Origin: Anaerolineales bacterium
GTDB taxonomy: Bacteria; Chloroflexota; Anaerolineae; 4572-78; J111
DNA: 64,000 bases
Direction of reading: 5' to 3'
NCBI GenBank assembly: GCA_020634855.1
Contig: JACKAU010000002.1
Location: 992,001-1,056,000, forward strand
The translations under genes and the position numbers were made by a program. Position 1 is the first letter of the stretch; every line of letters begins with the position of its first letter. The notes under the pieces were generated by a model, which worked only from the letters and a program-made list of their open reading frames with translations, had not been told where the DNA came from and made no database searches. Below, in pieces: positions 8,307 to 17,265 of this stretch.

Positions 8307-8687
8307 CTATTTGTTAGTTACTTCAGCCTTTTTGGCGTAAAGCTCTATTTCTCGACGCAAATCTGAGACGCCCACCGGTTTCTGCATATATCCGTTACAA
8401 CCGGCGGCAAGACAACGCTCTCTGTCGCCCTTCATCGCATTGGCGGTAAGCGCAATGATGGGAATATCGGCTAAGTGAGGATGCTCTCTGAACTTGGCGG
8501 TGGTTTCCAGGCCATCCATCCCCGGAATGTTTACGTCCATAAGCACTAAATCCGGTTTACGCTCCTCAGCTAACATTAAGCTGTCGAGGCCGGTTTCAGC
8601 TTCGATCATTTCGTGTCCCATCGACTCGATGACGCGGCGGACGAATAGTTTGTTTTCAAAGTTGTCTTCGACGTACAAAATCAACAT
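8307..8687 (-). CDS. Single-domain response regulator (DivK/CheY-like)
   Basis: A 126-residue stand-alone receiver. The acidic pair is E7/D8 (LYVEDN), the phosphoacceptor is D51 (VLMDVNIPGMDG), the switch threonine is in IALTANAM and the conserved lysine is in MQKPV. There is no output domain, so it should work by protein-protein contacts, as DivK or CheY do. A GGGAGGTC ribosome site precedes the ATG. The nearest kinase is the SSS-linked kinase at 10990-14685, two genes upstream on the same strand, a plausible partner. Confidence 0.92.
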   Translation of the reverse strand: MLILYVEDNFENKLFVRRVIESMGHEMIEAETGLDSLMLAEERKPDLVLMDVNIPGMDGLETTAKFREHPHLADIPIIALTANAMKGDRERCLAAGCNGYMQKPVGVSDLRREIELYAKKAEVTNK

Positions 8688-8821
8688 CTTAGTTGACCTC
8701 CCAGCGTTTAGTAAATTGTAGTAGGGTTCTTGTTCTGATTATCATTTCGTTATGCTTTTTGGGGTATACTGTTCGGCGCTAATTATCTGAAGTATGGTAT
8801 CCTAATTTTTACATTTTCTTA

Positions 8822-10963
8822 CTAAAATTGCAACTCAGACTCAACATGAGCAATCAACTGCTCACGGTCCAACTCGCCTTTCTGCCAGACTGAACGGACA
8901 TCATTAGAAATCAAACGCTCCTTTTCTAACGCCGTTAAGTTTCTAGATGTTATGACAATAACCGGCGTATTATCCAGCTCTTTGTCTTTTTTCAACTCCT
9001 GCAAAATTTGAAAGCCACTTTTATCAGGAATATTTAAATCAAGCGCAATAAGCTGCGGCTTTTCTTCCTTAATGACCTTAATAGCGTTCTGCCCATCAGA
9101 TACCGGGATGATGGAGATCGGTAATTTCATCTGTAAGATACGGGTGATTAACTTGGCATCAACCGGATTGTCCTCAATCAGGACGACTTTCTTGGTTTCT
9201 GAAGTAGTCGAACCCGAGTCAATAGCCGTCGCCTGGGACGGCACGATCAACTCCTTTGTTTTTGTCCGCTCATCTGGTTCAGAGATTTGAACCGGTTCGG
9301 CTCCGGATATCGTATTGACAACATGTTCAACCAGGTCGTTGGTAGAAAACGAGCCTTTTAACCAAATGGAAGACGTTTGCCCGGCCAAGCGCCGTTCGTC
9401 TTCTATCGTCAAATCTTTAGCTGAAACGATAATAACCGGAATATTGGCGGTTAAGGGATCTTGTTTCAACTCTTGCAGTAAGGCGAAACCGTCCATTTCG
9501 GGCATAGTTAGATCGCTGACCACCAGATCAGGCAGTCGCTCTCTGATGAGTTTAAGGCCCTCGACGGCGGTGTTGGCCTCAAATACACGGTAGGGTTTTT
9601 TGGCTTGCAACAGTCTACGGATCAGCCGGCTATCCATCGGGTTGTCATCAATAACAACGATAGTCGTGACCTGTTCATCCAAACGTTTAAGCGCCGCACC
9701 CAAGCCATCGACGTGAACGCTCGCTGCGGCCTCACGCGATTGGGATAACTGGACATCCAGCAAATTTTCTTCGTCCATAATATGTTTTTCTACGGGGAAG
9801 GTATGGCCGGAGCAGTTAACCACGACGGTTTCATCGGGGCTAATGATTCCTTGGGAAATGAGTTGGTCCAGCCCGGCAAAGGCCACCGCCGTAGCCGGTT
9901 CTACGGAATAACCTTCGGTTTTGGCCAATGATCGCATCGCGTCAAAGGCTTCATCGTCCGTAACACTTAACATGTAGCCGCCATAAGTTTGATTGGCCTG
10001 ATAAAGCAGCTTATAGCCCAGGCCGGGGTCTCCGGTTGACAGCACCGTAATGCGCGTTTCGGGCACAACCGGGTCGGCGGTGGGTTTGTGGGCGGCAAAC
10101 GCTCGCACCATGGGTGAACAACCCGCAACCTGGATCACGCCGATTTTCGGAACGCGATCAATCAGCCCCATTTGGTATAACTCTTCAAACCCTTTTTGAA
10201 CCCCAATTGGTCCAATGCCGCCGCTAACCGCCTGAATATACCAATCCGGCGCTTGCCATTTTTCGCCGTGGCCAAGCTGTCTGGCTAATTCTTCGGCTAT
10301 TTCAAAAGCGACGGTCTTCATGCTTTCCTTGCCGGGAATAGCCTTGGCTCCCTTATCGAAATGGATGCCTTTATGAGCCGCAAAGTCGGCCGCCACTTTT
10401 TTGGCCTGATCATAGGTACCGGCCACTTTTACTACTTCTGCCCCATAGAGCGCGGCCTCGCGCATCTTCGCGGCGGGAACCATACTGGTCAGAAAAATCC
10501 AGAGTTTAACATCGGCTCGAGCGCAGTAGGCGGCGTACGCCGCCGCTGCATTCCCGGTAGAAGCCAGCACACATTCCCGGATATCGGCTTGTATCATTGC
10601 TGTGGTAGCCACGGCCGCTTGTCTATCCTTGAACGAACTTGTCGGCGATTGACGCTCGTCTTTGATAAAGATAGAGGGATGGCCTAATCGATGCTGGATT
10701 TTGCCGGCTCTAACGAGCGGGGTATAGCCTTCGCCCATCGAGTTTATACGCTCACCATCGAGGACAGGCAGCAGTTCCAGATAGCGCCAGAGAGAGTATT
10801 CCCGACCGGGGATACCGTTTTGCCAAATTCTGGCCACGGCTTCGTAATCGTACCGAGCATCCAGCCAAACGCCGTGACAAACGGGGCAGCGATCCAAACC
10901 GGGATAGAACGACATTTCATGGTGACATTCTAAACAGAGAACATTAATGATGTGAGATTTCAT
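8822..10963 (-). CDS. Threonine synthase-like PLP enzyme fused to two receiver domains
   Basis: A 713-residue fusion. It begins with a zinc-ribbon-like region (C10, C13, C26, C29), followed at about 55-415 by a fold-type II PLP enzyme of the threonine synthase family. The PLP lysine is K112 in SPTSSFKDRQAA, with ASTGNAAAAYAAY and NCSGHTFP as further cofactor-pocket motifs. Residues about 435-560 and 590-705 are receivers with intact acidic pairs (VIDDNP, LIEDNP) and phosphoacceptors in VVSDLTMPEMDG and IALDLNIPDKSG. Normal threonine synthases end where the receivers begin. The reading frame is continuous through both junctions. It lies 26 bases after the SSS-kinase gene, so phospho-relay to the enzyme is plausible. 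The substrate may not be O-phosphohomoserine. Confidence 0.88.
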   Translation of the reverse strand: MKSHIINVLCLECHHEMSFYPGLDRCPVCHGVWLDARYDYEAVARIWQNGIPGREYSLWRYLELLPVLDGERINSMGEGYTPLVRAGKIQHRLGHPSIFIKDERQSPTSSFKDRQAAVATTAMIQADIRECVLASTGNAAAAYAAYCARADVKLWIFLTSMVPAAKMREAALYGAEVVKVAGTYDQAKKVAADFAAHKGIHFDKGAKAIPGKESMKTVAFEIAEELARQLGHGEKWQAPDWYIQAVSGGIGPIGVQKGFEELYQMGLIDRVPKIGVIQVAGCSPMVRAFAAHKPTADPVVPETRITVLSTGDPGLGYKLLYQANQTYGGYMLSVTDDEAFDAMRSLAKTEGYSVEPATAVAFAGLDQLISQGIISPDETVVVNCSGHTFPVEKHIMDEENLLDVQLSQSREAAASVHVDGLGAALKRLDEQVTTIVVIDDNPMDSRLIRRLLQAKKPYRVFEANTAVEGLKLIRERLPDLVVSDLTMPEMDGFALLQELKQDPLTANIPVIIVSAKDLTIEDERRLAGQTSSIWLKGSFSTNDLVEHVVNTISGAEPVQISEPDERTKTKELIVPSQATAIDSGSTTSETKKVVLIEDNPVDAKLITRILQMKLPISIIPVSDGQNAIKVIKEEKPQLIALDLNIPDKSGFQILQELKKDKELDNTPVIVITSRNLTALEKERLISNDVRSVWQKGELDREQLIAHVESELQF

Positions 10964-10989
10964 AATTTAGGTACGAACCTATATTGTGT

Positions 10990-13900
10990 TTAAGATTCAC
11001 CCGGATTGGTATCCGGAATGGTATTGGTATCAATAAATTGATCGGCAAAAGGAATGGTAAAGTAAAATTCCGAGCCGACCCCTTCCTGGCTTTTAACGTT
11101 TAGCTCGCCGTCATGCATGTGGGTCAGGTTCAAAGAAATAGCTAAACCCAACCCTGTTCCGCCATACTTACGGGTCGTGGTACCGTCGGCCTGGCGAAAA
11201 CGGTCAAAAATAGCTCGCTGCTTATCCGGCGGGATACCGATACCTGTATCAATTATGGCTATACGCAATCTGTCTGGATTTTCTTTATCGACGTTGGCCT
11301 TAATAGTAATTGATCCAGCGTCAGTAAATTTGGCGGCATTACTAATTAAGTTTAGCAAAATCTGATTAAGCCGTAATTTATCAGCGTAGATAAACGGCAG
11401 ATTATCGGGCTTATCCACCAAAATTTCAACGGGCTTGTCTTTCACTAGGGAATTTGAGGCCGCCAGTACATCATTGATCGACTCGGCTATATCCAAAGGT
11501 TCACGGACCAACTCCATCTTACCGGCTTCAATTTTGGAAAGGTCAAGAATATCGTTGATTAGGGCTAACAAGTGTTGGCCGCTATTATGGATTAAACGAA
11601 TATCGTGGCTCGCCATTTCTGGCAGGTCGCCATCAATACCCTGCAGCAGTACGTCAGCAAACCCAATGATGGAGTTTAACGGCGTGCGTAACTCATGGCT
11701 CATACTGGTCAAAAACTCCGACTTCAGTCGGTCGATCTCTTTTAGCTGCTCGATGGTCTTTTCCTGCTGGCGGGCTAACCTAGCATTTTCTAAGGCTCTA
11801 GAAACCTGATCGGCCACCGCTTCAACCGCTGATAGTTCTTCTTCGGCCCAATCTAACGATTCTTCACGTTTGACTTCTAACATACCTATAATTTCATTCC
11901 TCAAAACCAAAGGCACCGCCAGCTCAATCTCGGCGGGGTGGCCGTTACCCGGCCGAGATTGCTTAACCAATGCTTTTTTGACGGCAGCTTCTCGCGTGGG
12001 CGTTCTCCAAGCATCTGAGGTTGAGGTTAGGGCTGTGCTTGAACCTCGACTGTACCGATACCCTACGGTTGAAACCTCATCTACAGCCTGGTCCCAACCC
12101 TCGCGGGTTAGGCGACGATTAAGACGTTCGACCTCCTGCAGGGCTGTTTGAATCTGGGTCAACAAACGAGCGTTATCAACCGCGATAGCCATTTGGTTCG
12201 CAATAGACTGCATCATGGCCACATCTTCATCGGAAAATCGGTCCAATTCGTCACTTTGAATATCGAGTACACCCAAAACCTGGTTACCTTTAAGCAGCGG
12301 CACTGCCAACTCTGATTTAGTATCCGGCAACAGGGGGTTACGGATAAAATTTAGTATGTTATCGACATTGTTGCTCTTGAACGGCTGCTTTGTGCTGGCC
12401 ACCGTGCCGACAATGCCTTGACCATCTTTCAACCGGTGTCCTTTGGCTTTAAGTTTTTTGGCCACTTCACCGGTCCCTTCGGCCATCACCAGGTCGCCGG
12501 TTTCGTCATCGACTAAGTAGATATGAGTATGGTAGTAATCAAATTCTGCCTGAAGCAGATCGGCCGAAAGCTGTAATAATTCGCCCAGATCCAAAATAGT
12601 GGTCAACTGACGGCTTATTTTCGCGCTGACCTCAAGCACGCGAGTACGCTCTGATATCCTTTTTTCTAACACGGTAGCTTGCTCAACCATTAACGTATCT
12701 CGCTCGCGATAGTAATTTATTCTCTCTCGTAATTCCTGAGGTGATATTTTTAGGTCGGCCAGAATTTCATTGTATGTTTTGGCTAAATATCCAGACTCTT
12801 GTTGGTTGAAAAGTTCCACACGTCGGAAGCTTTGATATGCGGTAGCCGCCCCAATGGAACCCGCTAGATACTTCTCCGCTTCACTGCTTAGATTAGCCAA
12901 TTCGACAACATTAACTTTGGTTTTCCCTTTAAGCCCCGTTGTATCGAGACATTTCTCAATAATGGTCGTCGTTTCTTCCTGAGTGAGATATTGGCTAAAA
13001 AGCGCTTTGATTGTTTGCAGCTTACTCGTTAAATCAATATTAGGTATTCCGACCGCGTGAGGGGTGAAACCCGGAGTAACGGTTAGCGCATCGACGAATG
13101 TGTCTGTTGCTCGTTTCTCTTCCTCTGATTGCTCAAAATAGAGAGACCCAAGTATAAACAAACTGATATTGAAAAACATCGTCCAAAAAACTGTATGCGC
13201 CACGGGAGCCAGTCCAACTAGACCAAAAAGCTGCTCTGGGTTTAGAAGGGCAATTCCCCAAGGGCCGTCATCTAACAGCGTAGTAGAGAACCAGCCACTC
13301 TTAATAAAAGATGGGAGAAGCAGAGTATAAAACCAAATCAGAAATCCGCTGATCAACCCCAAAATCGCCCCCATCTGATTGGACCGCCGCCAATAGAGAC
13401 CCCCTACGATGCTGGGAGCAAATTGCAGGACGGCAGCAAAAGAGATAATACCCATATTGACCAGGGTGTAGGACTCACCGATTGTTCGTTCGAACAAGTA
13501 ACTGATGAGCAAAATTCCTGCGACAGCCAGCCAACGTACTTGCAAGAGATATTGGCGCAAGAAGCCTAATCTATTAACTTGCTCAACAACAGGTAGTATG
13601 AGGTGGTTAGTGAACATAGTCGATAAGGTCATCGCACTAACAATAACCATCCCTGTGGCGGCAGAGAAGCCGCCAATGAATACCAGTAAGGCCAGCCAGG
13701 GTTGACCGTGAAGTAGGGGTAAGGTGAGAACAAAGGTATCTGCTTCTTGAGTCGAATAGCCTTGCAGTAATCCCCCGGCTGCGATAGGAACCACGAAAAT
13801 ATTGATCAAAAATAGATATAAGGGAAAGAGCCACATAGCAGTTCGAATGTTCTTCTCTTTTGAATTCTCTATCACGGCGACGTGAAATTGACGAGGCAGG

Positions 13901-14685
13901 AACATAATAGCCGACATCGACAGGACAAGATAACTCATCCAGGTCAAATAGGCAGAAACATCTTGACCACCGCGGCTAACCATGTCATAAAAGGGGCTGA
14001 CCGCTAATTGCCCGAAAAGATCATCAAACCCATCGTACAAGAAAAATGTAACAAAAATGCCTGCGGCGAGAAAAGCAATTAACTTCACCACACTTTCTAC
14101 GGCTAGCGCCATCACCACACCTTGATGACGCTCGGTAGGGTCAAGACGCCTAACACCAAAGAGGATAGTAAAGATGATCATCAGGACAACTACAAGCGGT
14201 CCCACGTTATCGCTGATCCAGGTAGCTGTCGAAGGACTTGAGCCGGCAACAAGAGTAAAAGTGGACAAAATAGCTTTCAACTGAAGCGCAATATAAGGTG
14301 TGGCTCCAATGATGGCCATCATCGACGCGATAGCCGCCAAAGCTTGAGATTTGCCGTACCGAGCCGAGATAAAGTCAGCGATACTGGTGATGCGCTGTGT
14401 AGATTTGATCCGGACTAACTTGCGAAGTCCAAACCACCACAGAATGATGGCCAAGGTCGGCCCCAAGTAAATGGTAAGAAACAGCATTCCAGAACTAGCC
14501 GCACTGCCAACGCTTCCGTAAAAAGTCCAAGAGGTGCAGTAGACAGCCAAAGCAAAGGAGTACACCCAAGGGTTTTCGGCAAAACGTCGGCCTTGGGGTG
14601 ATCCACGCTCGATCCATAACGCGACTATGAATAAAAGGCCCACGTACAAACTGATTAGAGATAATACAAGCCAGGGGTTAAACAT
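10990..14685 (-). CDS. SSS-transporter/STAC/GAF hybrid sensor histidine kinase (CbrA-like)
   Basis: A 1231-residue protein. Residues about 1-510 are a sodium:solute symporter domain with roughly 13 membrane helices. Residues about 540-690 resemble the STAC linker domain found between SLC5 transporters and kinases. A coiled coil and a GAF domain follow (about 705-860, with NPLLPDTKSELAVPL), then a second, shorter GAF (about 900-980), HisKA with H997 (MSHELRTPLNSIIGF) and HATPase_c (DTGIGIPPDKQ, GGTGLGLAISL). CbrA and related proteins use the transporter domain as a sensor or regulated carrier. Its ATG overlaps the stop of a small two-helix membrane protein by one base (TAATG). It is the only membrane-bound complete kinase in the cluster. 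Confidence 0.93.
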   Translation of the reverse strand: MFNPWLVLSLISLYVGLLFIVALWIERGSPQGRRFAENPWVYSFALAVYCTSWTFYGSVGSAASSGMLFLTIYLGPTLAIILWWFGLRKLVRIKSTQRITSIADFISARYGKSQALAAIASMMAIIGATPYIALQLKAILSTFTLVAGSSPSTATWISDNVGPLVVVLMIIFTILFGVRRLDPTERHQGVVMALAVESVVKLIAFLAAGIFVTFFLYDGFDDLFGQLAVSPFYDMVSRGGQDVSAYLTWMSYLVLSMSAIMFLPRQFHVAVIENSKEKNIRTAMWLFPLYLFLINIFVVPIAAGGLLQGYSTQEADTFVLTLPLLHGQPWLALLVFIGGFSAATGMVIVSAMTLSTMFTNHLILPVVEQVNRLGFLRQYLLQVRWLAVAGILLISYLFERTIGESYTLVNMGIISFAAVLQFAPSIVGGLYWRRSNQMGAILGLISGFLIWFYTLLLPSFIKSGWFSTTLLDDGPWGIALLNPEQLFGLVGLAPVAHTVFWTMFFNISLFILGSLYFEQSEEEKRATDTFVDALTVTPGFTPHAVGIPNIDLTSKLQTIKALFSQYLTQEETTTIIEKCLDTTGLKGKTKVNVVELANLSSEAEKYLAGSIGAATAYQSFRRVELFNQQESGYLAKTYNEILADLKISPQELRERINYYRERDTLMVEQATVLEKRISERTRVLEVSAKISRQLTTILDLGELLQLSADLLQAEFDYYHTHIYLVDDETGDLVMAEGTGEVAKKLKAKGHRLKDGQGIVGTVASTKQPFKSNNVDNILNFIRNPLLPDTKSELAVPLLKGNQVLGVLDIQSDELDRFSDEDVAMMQSIANQMAIAVDNARLLTQIQTALQEVERLNRRLTREGWDQAVDEVSTVGYRYSRGSSTALTSTSDAWRTPTREAAVKKALVKQSRPGNGHPAEIELAVPLVLRNEIIGMLEVKREESLDWAEEELSAVEAVADQVSRALENARLARQQEKTIEQLKEIDRLKSEFLTSMSHELRTPLNSIIGFADVLLQGIDGDLPEMASHDIRLIHNSGQHLLALINDILDLSKIEAGKMELVREPLDIAESINDVLAASNSLVKDKPVEILVDKPDNLPFIYADKLRLNQILLNLISNAAKFTDAGSITIKANVDKENPDRLRIAIIDTGIGIPPDKQRAIFDRFRQADGTTTRKYGGTGLGLAISLNLTHMHDGELNVKSQEGVGSEFYFTIPFADQFIDTNTIPDTNPGES

Positions 14686-14918
14686 TACTCACCCCCTCCG
14701 TTTTTTGGGTCCTCGTTTTCTTCAATAGCATAACTTCGGCTAACTAGAAATAACATCAAAATAATGATTGCCCACGGGAAAAAGAAAGAAAGAAGCACAA
14801 TTGCTGTGCCACCGTTATTTAACACAATTAATAAGGGATAAACAAACAACAAGAAACTGATAAATAATAAAAGCCCGTGAAATTCTGGTTGTCTTAACAA
14901 TGCTTTCAATCTGTCCAT
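14685..14918 (-). CDS. Small two-helix membrane protein upstream of the SSS-kinase
   Basis: A 77-residue protein with two hydrophobic helices (GLLLFISFLLFVYPLLIVL and the segment containing FFFPWAIIILMLFLVS) and a charged C-terminus (EENEDPKNGGGE). Its stop overlaps the start of the SSS-kinase gene (TAATG), which implies translational coupling and a one-to-one partner. Small membrane partners are known for some solute symporters; I could not assign it to a named family. Confidence 0.8.
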   Translation of the reverse strand: MDRLKALLRQPEFHGLLLFISFLLFVYPLLIVLNNGGTAIVLLSFFFPWAIIILMLFLVSRSYAIEENEDPKNGGGE

Positions 14919-14944
14919 AACAACTATTTCCTTATGAGTACCTT

Positions 14945-17188
14945 TTAGGAGGACCCCGAATTAGCTCCAGACCCCAACCGGATTATCACTTCCGACGCTT
15001 GTAGCTTTTCGCCTAATTGGGTCACGGCCGTCCGCATTACCGCTTCAATCTCATCTGCTGACCAAACCTGTTGAGTCACATCCGCGATAATCCGCTCTCG
15101 GCTTGCTCTACGACCTGTTTCTTCAAACAATCGAGCATTCTCAAGAGCGAGACTCATCTGCTCAGAAACGGCCTCAATAAGCGCTATTTCATCACTTGTC
15201 CATCGTCGACCTGGCTCATGATGTTGAATACCGAACACACCAATCGTTTCGCCGCGTATTTTAAGGGGTGTGGCGAGCGCACCGAATGCACCATCTAATT
15301 GAGATGCCCCATTCTCATTGTCGGTATGGCTCGCTTCTTGCAAATTAACATAAACTGTGCGGCCCTGTTTCAAAGCATCTTCAGCTTCCGGGTTGGGGAT
15401 CTCCGGCAAGGCATGTAAAACAGAAGACTGGTGATATTCAAATTCAGTTTCTCTACTCTGCATTAACTTCTCCCAAGCTGTTCCCAGGTACAATGCCTGA
15501 AGTCTCTGAGCCGTGTTGAGTGTTTCCTGTGTTTCGGTGAATAATCGCGCATTACGAACGGCGGTGGCAATTTGATCGGCCAAAGCTTGCATCACAGGCT
15601 TGTCTTCATCACTCAACCCGCCCACCTGGTCACTTTGAACGTCGAGCACGCCAACGACATCTGTCCTAGCACCATACTGGACAGGAATAGCCATCTCACT
15701 GCGAGTGTCGGGCAGAAGAGGGTTTGGCAGCCAAGAAGGATCAAGCTGAACATTCTTTACAAGAATAACTTGCTTCTCCCGCGCGACACGGGCTACCAAA
15801 CTTTTCGGAGCATTCAACGGAATCTGATGGTTTCGGCGTTTCATTTCGGCCCCTACTTCGCCGTAACCTTCAGCCATAATCAGAGTATTACGCTCCTCAT
15901 CTAACAAATAGATATGAACGTGGTAATAACCAAAAGTTTCCTTAGTTAAGGTCACAACTTCACGCATTAGATCATTTAATTCCAAAATACTACTAAGTCG
16001 TTGGCTAACCCGAATAACCGTCTCCAATTCTCGGGTTCTATTTGATGCTTTTTGCGCCAGATTATCGATAAGATATCTCAACTGGGTTGTCATACTGTTA
16101 AAAGCAGTAGCCAAAATGCCGATTTCATCATCACGTTCCACCGGCGCTTGTCTGGTTATATCACCCGCGGCAATAGCCGTAGCCGTTTCCGTGAGTACAT
16201 TAATAGGACGGACTAATCGATTACTTGTCAACCACAATAATCCTAAAAGGATCAATAATCCAATAACTGTGACACTTAACGCCAATAATTGGAACGCCCG
16301 GAGACTACTCAATAGTTCACTAGTTTGTTGCTGCACGACCACAGCCCAGCCATTATCAAGTTCGGTTACATAGGCTCGCCAACTCTGATTTTCCCCATCA
16401 GTAAACGTGATAAAGCCTGGCTCTGTGCCCTGTCTCAATGCAGCGATCGGGGGGTATGAACTCAAATCACGTAATTCTGATGTAAATATAGAATTGGGAT
16501 GAGCGATAACCCGATTTTCGGCGTCAACCACATAGGCATAACCCGTTTCACCAATTTTTTTGGCGCTTACTTCTTGGGTTACCGCATCGAGGTCGCTTGC
16601 AAGCCCTAACACACCAACAATTTGCCCCGACGGGTTGCGAATAGGCGTTCCCATAGTCACGGCCGGTTCTTGACTGGTTCTACCAATCACACTTTGAACA
16701 GTGAAAGGATCACCGGCGACAGACCTAATAAACCAAGGCCGATCACTATAGTGGGTATTCGCTTCCTGGTCGCTGCGGGCCACATTATCCCCGTTTAGAT
16801 CGGTGGTATGCACCAAATACATATATGGATATATAGTCGTAGTTGACTCGAGAATCGGTTTCTGTTTAGAAGAGTCCATGCTGATGATTTCAGGCAGTAA
16901 GGCAAGCTGAAATAACATCTTGCGATTAAAGTCTAACCATAATGAGACATTATTGGCTATAGCCTGATTGCTGGCTTGCAACTGCGCCTCTGCCAGCCTC
17001 ATCACAATTGCATCAGCTCTATTGCTAATAAATATCACTACCGCCAGAAGAATTGGAATCGTCACCCCCAAAACTATAGCAAATAACCGAATTTGGAACT
17101 TTCCAACTCGTTTAGCCTTTGGCGTTGATAGTTGGCTGGCCGTATTCATTGATTTAGAAGAAATCTTTTGATTAGAGTTTGTAGACAT
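14945..17188 (-). CDS. Cache-HAMP-GAF membrane receptor without a kinase domain
   Basis: A 747-residue receptor. A membrane helix at about 32-54 is followed by an extracellular dCache domain (about 60-290: YMYLVHTTDLNGDNVARSD, DRPWFIRS, GEPAVTMG-like region, TGYAYVVDAENRVIAHP). A second helix (LLALSVTVIGLLILLGLLW) leads to HAMP (about 322-375). Then come a GAF with NPLLPDTRSEMAIPV (about 395-550), a second, partial GAF (about 600-690) and a C-terminal half-GAF stub (about 700-747, beginning RASRERIIADVTQQV). There is no HisKA, HATPase, GGDEF or methyl-accepting region, so the output must be through another protein. It lies 26 bases upstream of the small membrane protein gene. Confidence 0.88.
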   Translation of the reverse strand: MSTNSNQKISSKSMNTASQLSTPKAKRVGKFQIRLFAIVLGVTIPILLAVVIFISNRADAIVMRLAEAQLQASNQAIANNVSLWLDFNRKMLFQLALLPEIISMDSSKQKPILESTTTIYPYMYLVHTTDLNGDNVARSDQEANTHYSDRPWFIRSVAGDPFTVQSVIGRTSQEPAVTMGTPIRNPSGQIVGVLGLASDLDAVTQEVSAKKIGETGYAYVVDAENRVIAHPNSIFTSELRDLSSYPPIAALRQGTEPGFITFTDGENQSWRAYVTELDNGWAVVVQQQTSELLSSLRAFQLLALSVTVIGLLILLGLLWLTSNRLVRPINVLTETATAIAAGDITRQAPVERDDEIGILATAFNSMTTQLRYLIDNLAQKASNRTRELETVIRVSQRLSSILELNDLMREVVTLTKETFGYYHVHIYLLDEERNTLIMAEGYGEVGAEMKRRNHQIPLNAPKSLVARVAREKQVILVKNVQLDPSWLPNPLLPDTRSEMAIPVQYGARTDVVGVLDVQSDQVGGLSDEDKPVMQALADQIATAVRNARLFTETQETLNTAQRLQALYLGTAWEKLMQSRETEFEYHQSSVLHALPEIPNPEAEDALKQGRTVYVNLQEASHTDNENGASQLDGAFGALATPLKIRGETIGVFGIQHHEPGRRWTSDEIALIEAVSEQMSLALENARLFEETGRRASRERIIADVTQQVWSADEIEAVMRTAVTQLGEKLQASEVIIRLGSGANSGSS

Positions 17189-17265
17189 ATGCTGTTACTT
17201 GCCTCAACCACACTTAGAGTGAGCAGTTACGATGTTATCGCCATCCTCGCTGCATTTATCCTACT

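Noticed and set aside
14945..17188. Chemoreceptor (methyl-accepting) identity for the Cache-HAMP receptors
   Set aside because: There is no long methyl-accepting coiled coil or hairpin-tip motif after HAMP; GAF domains follow instead.
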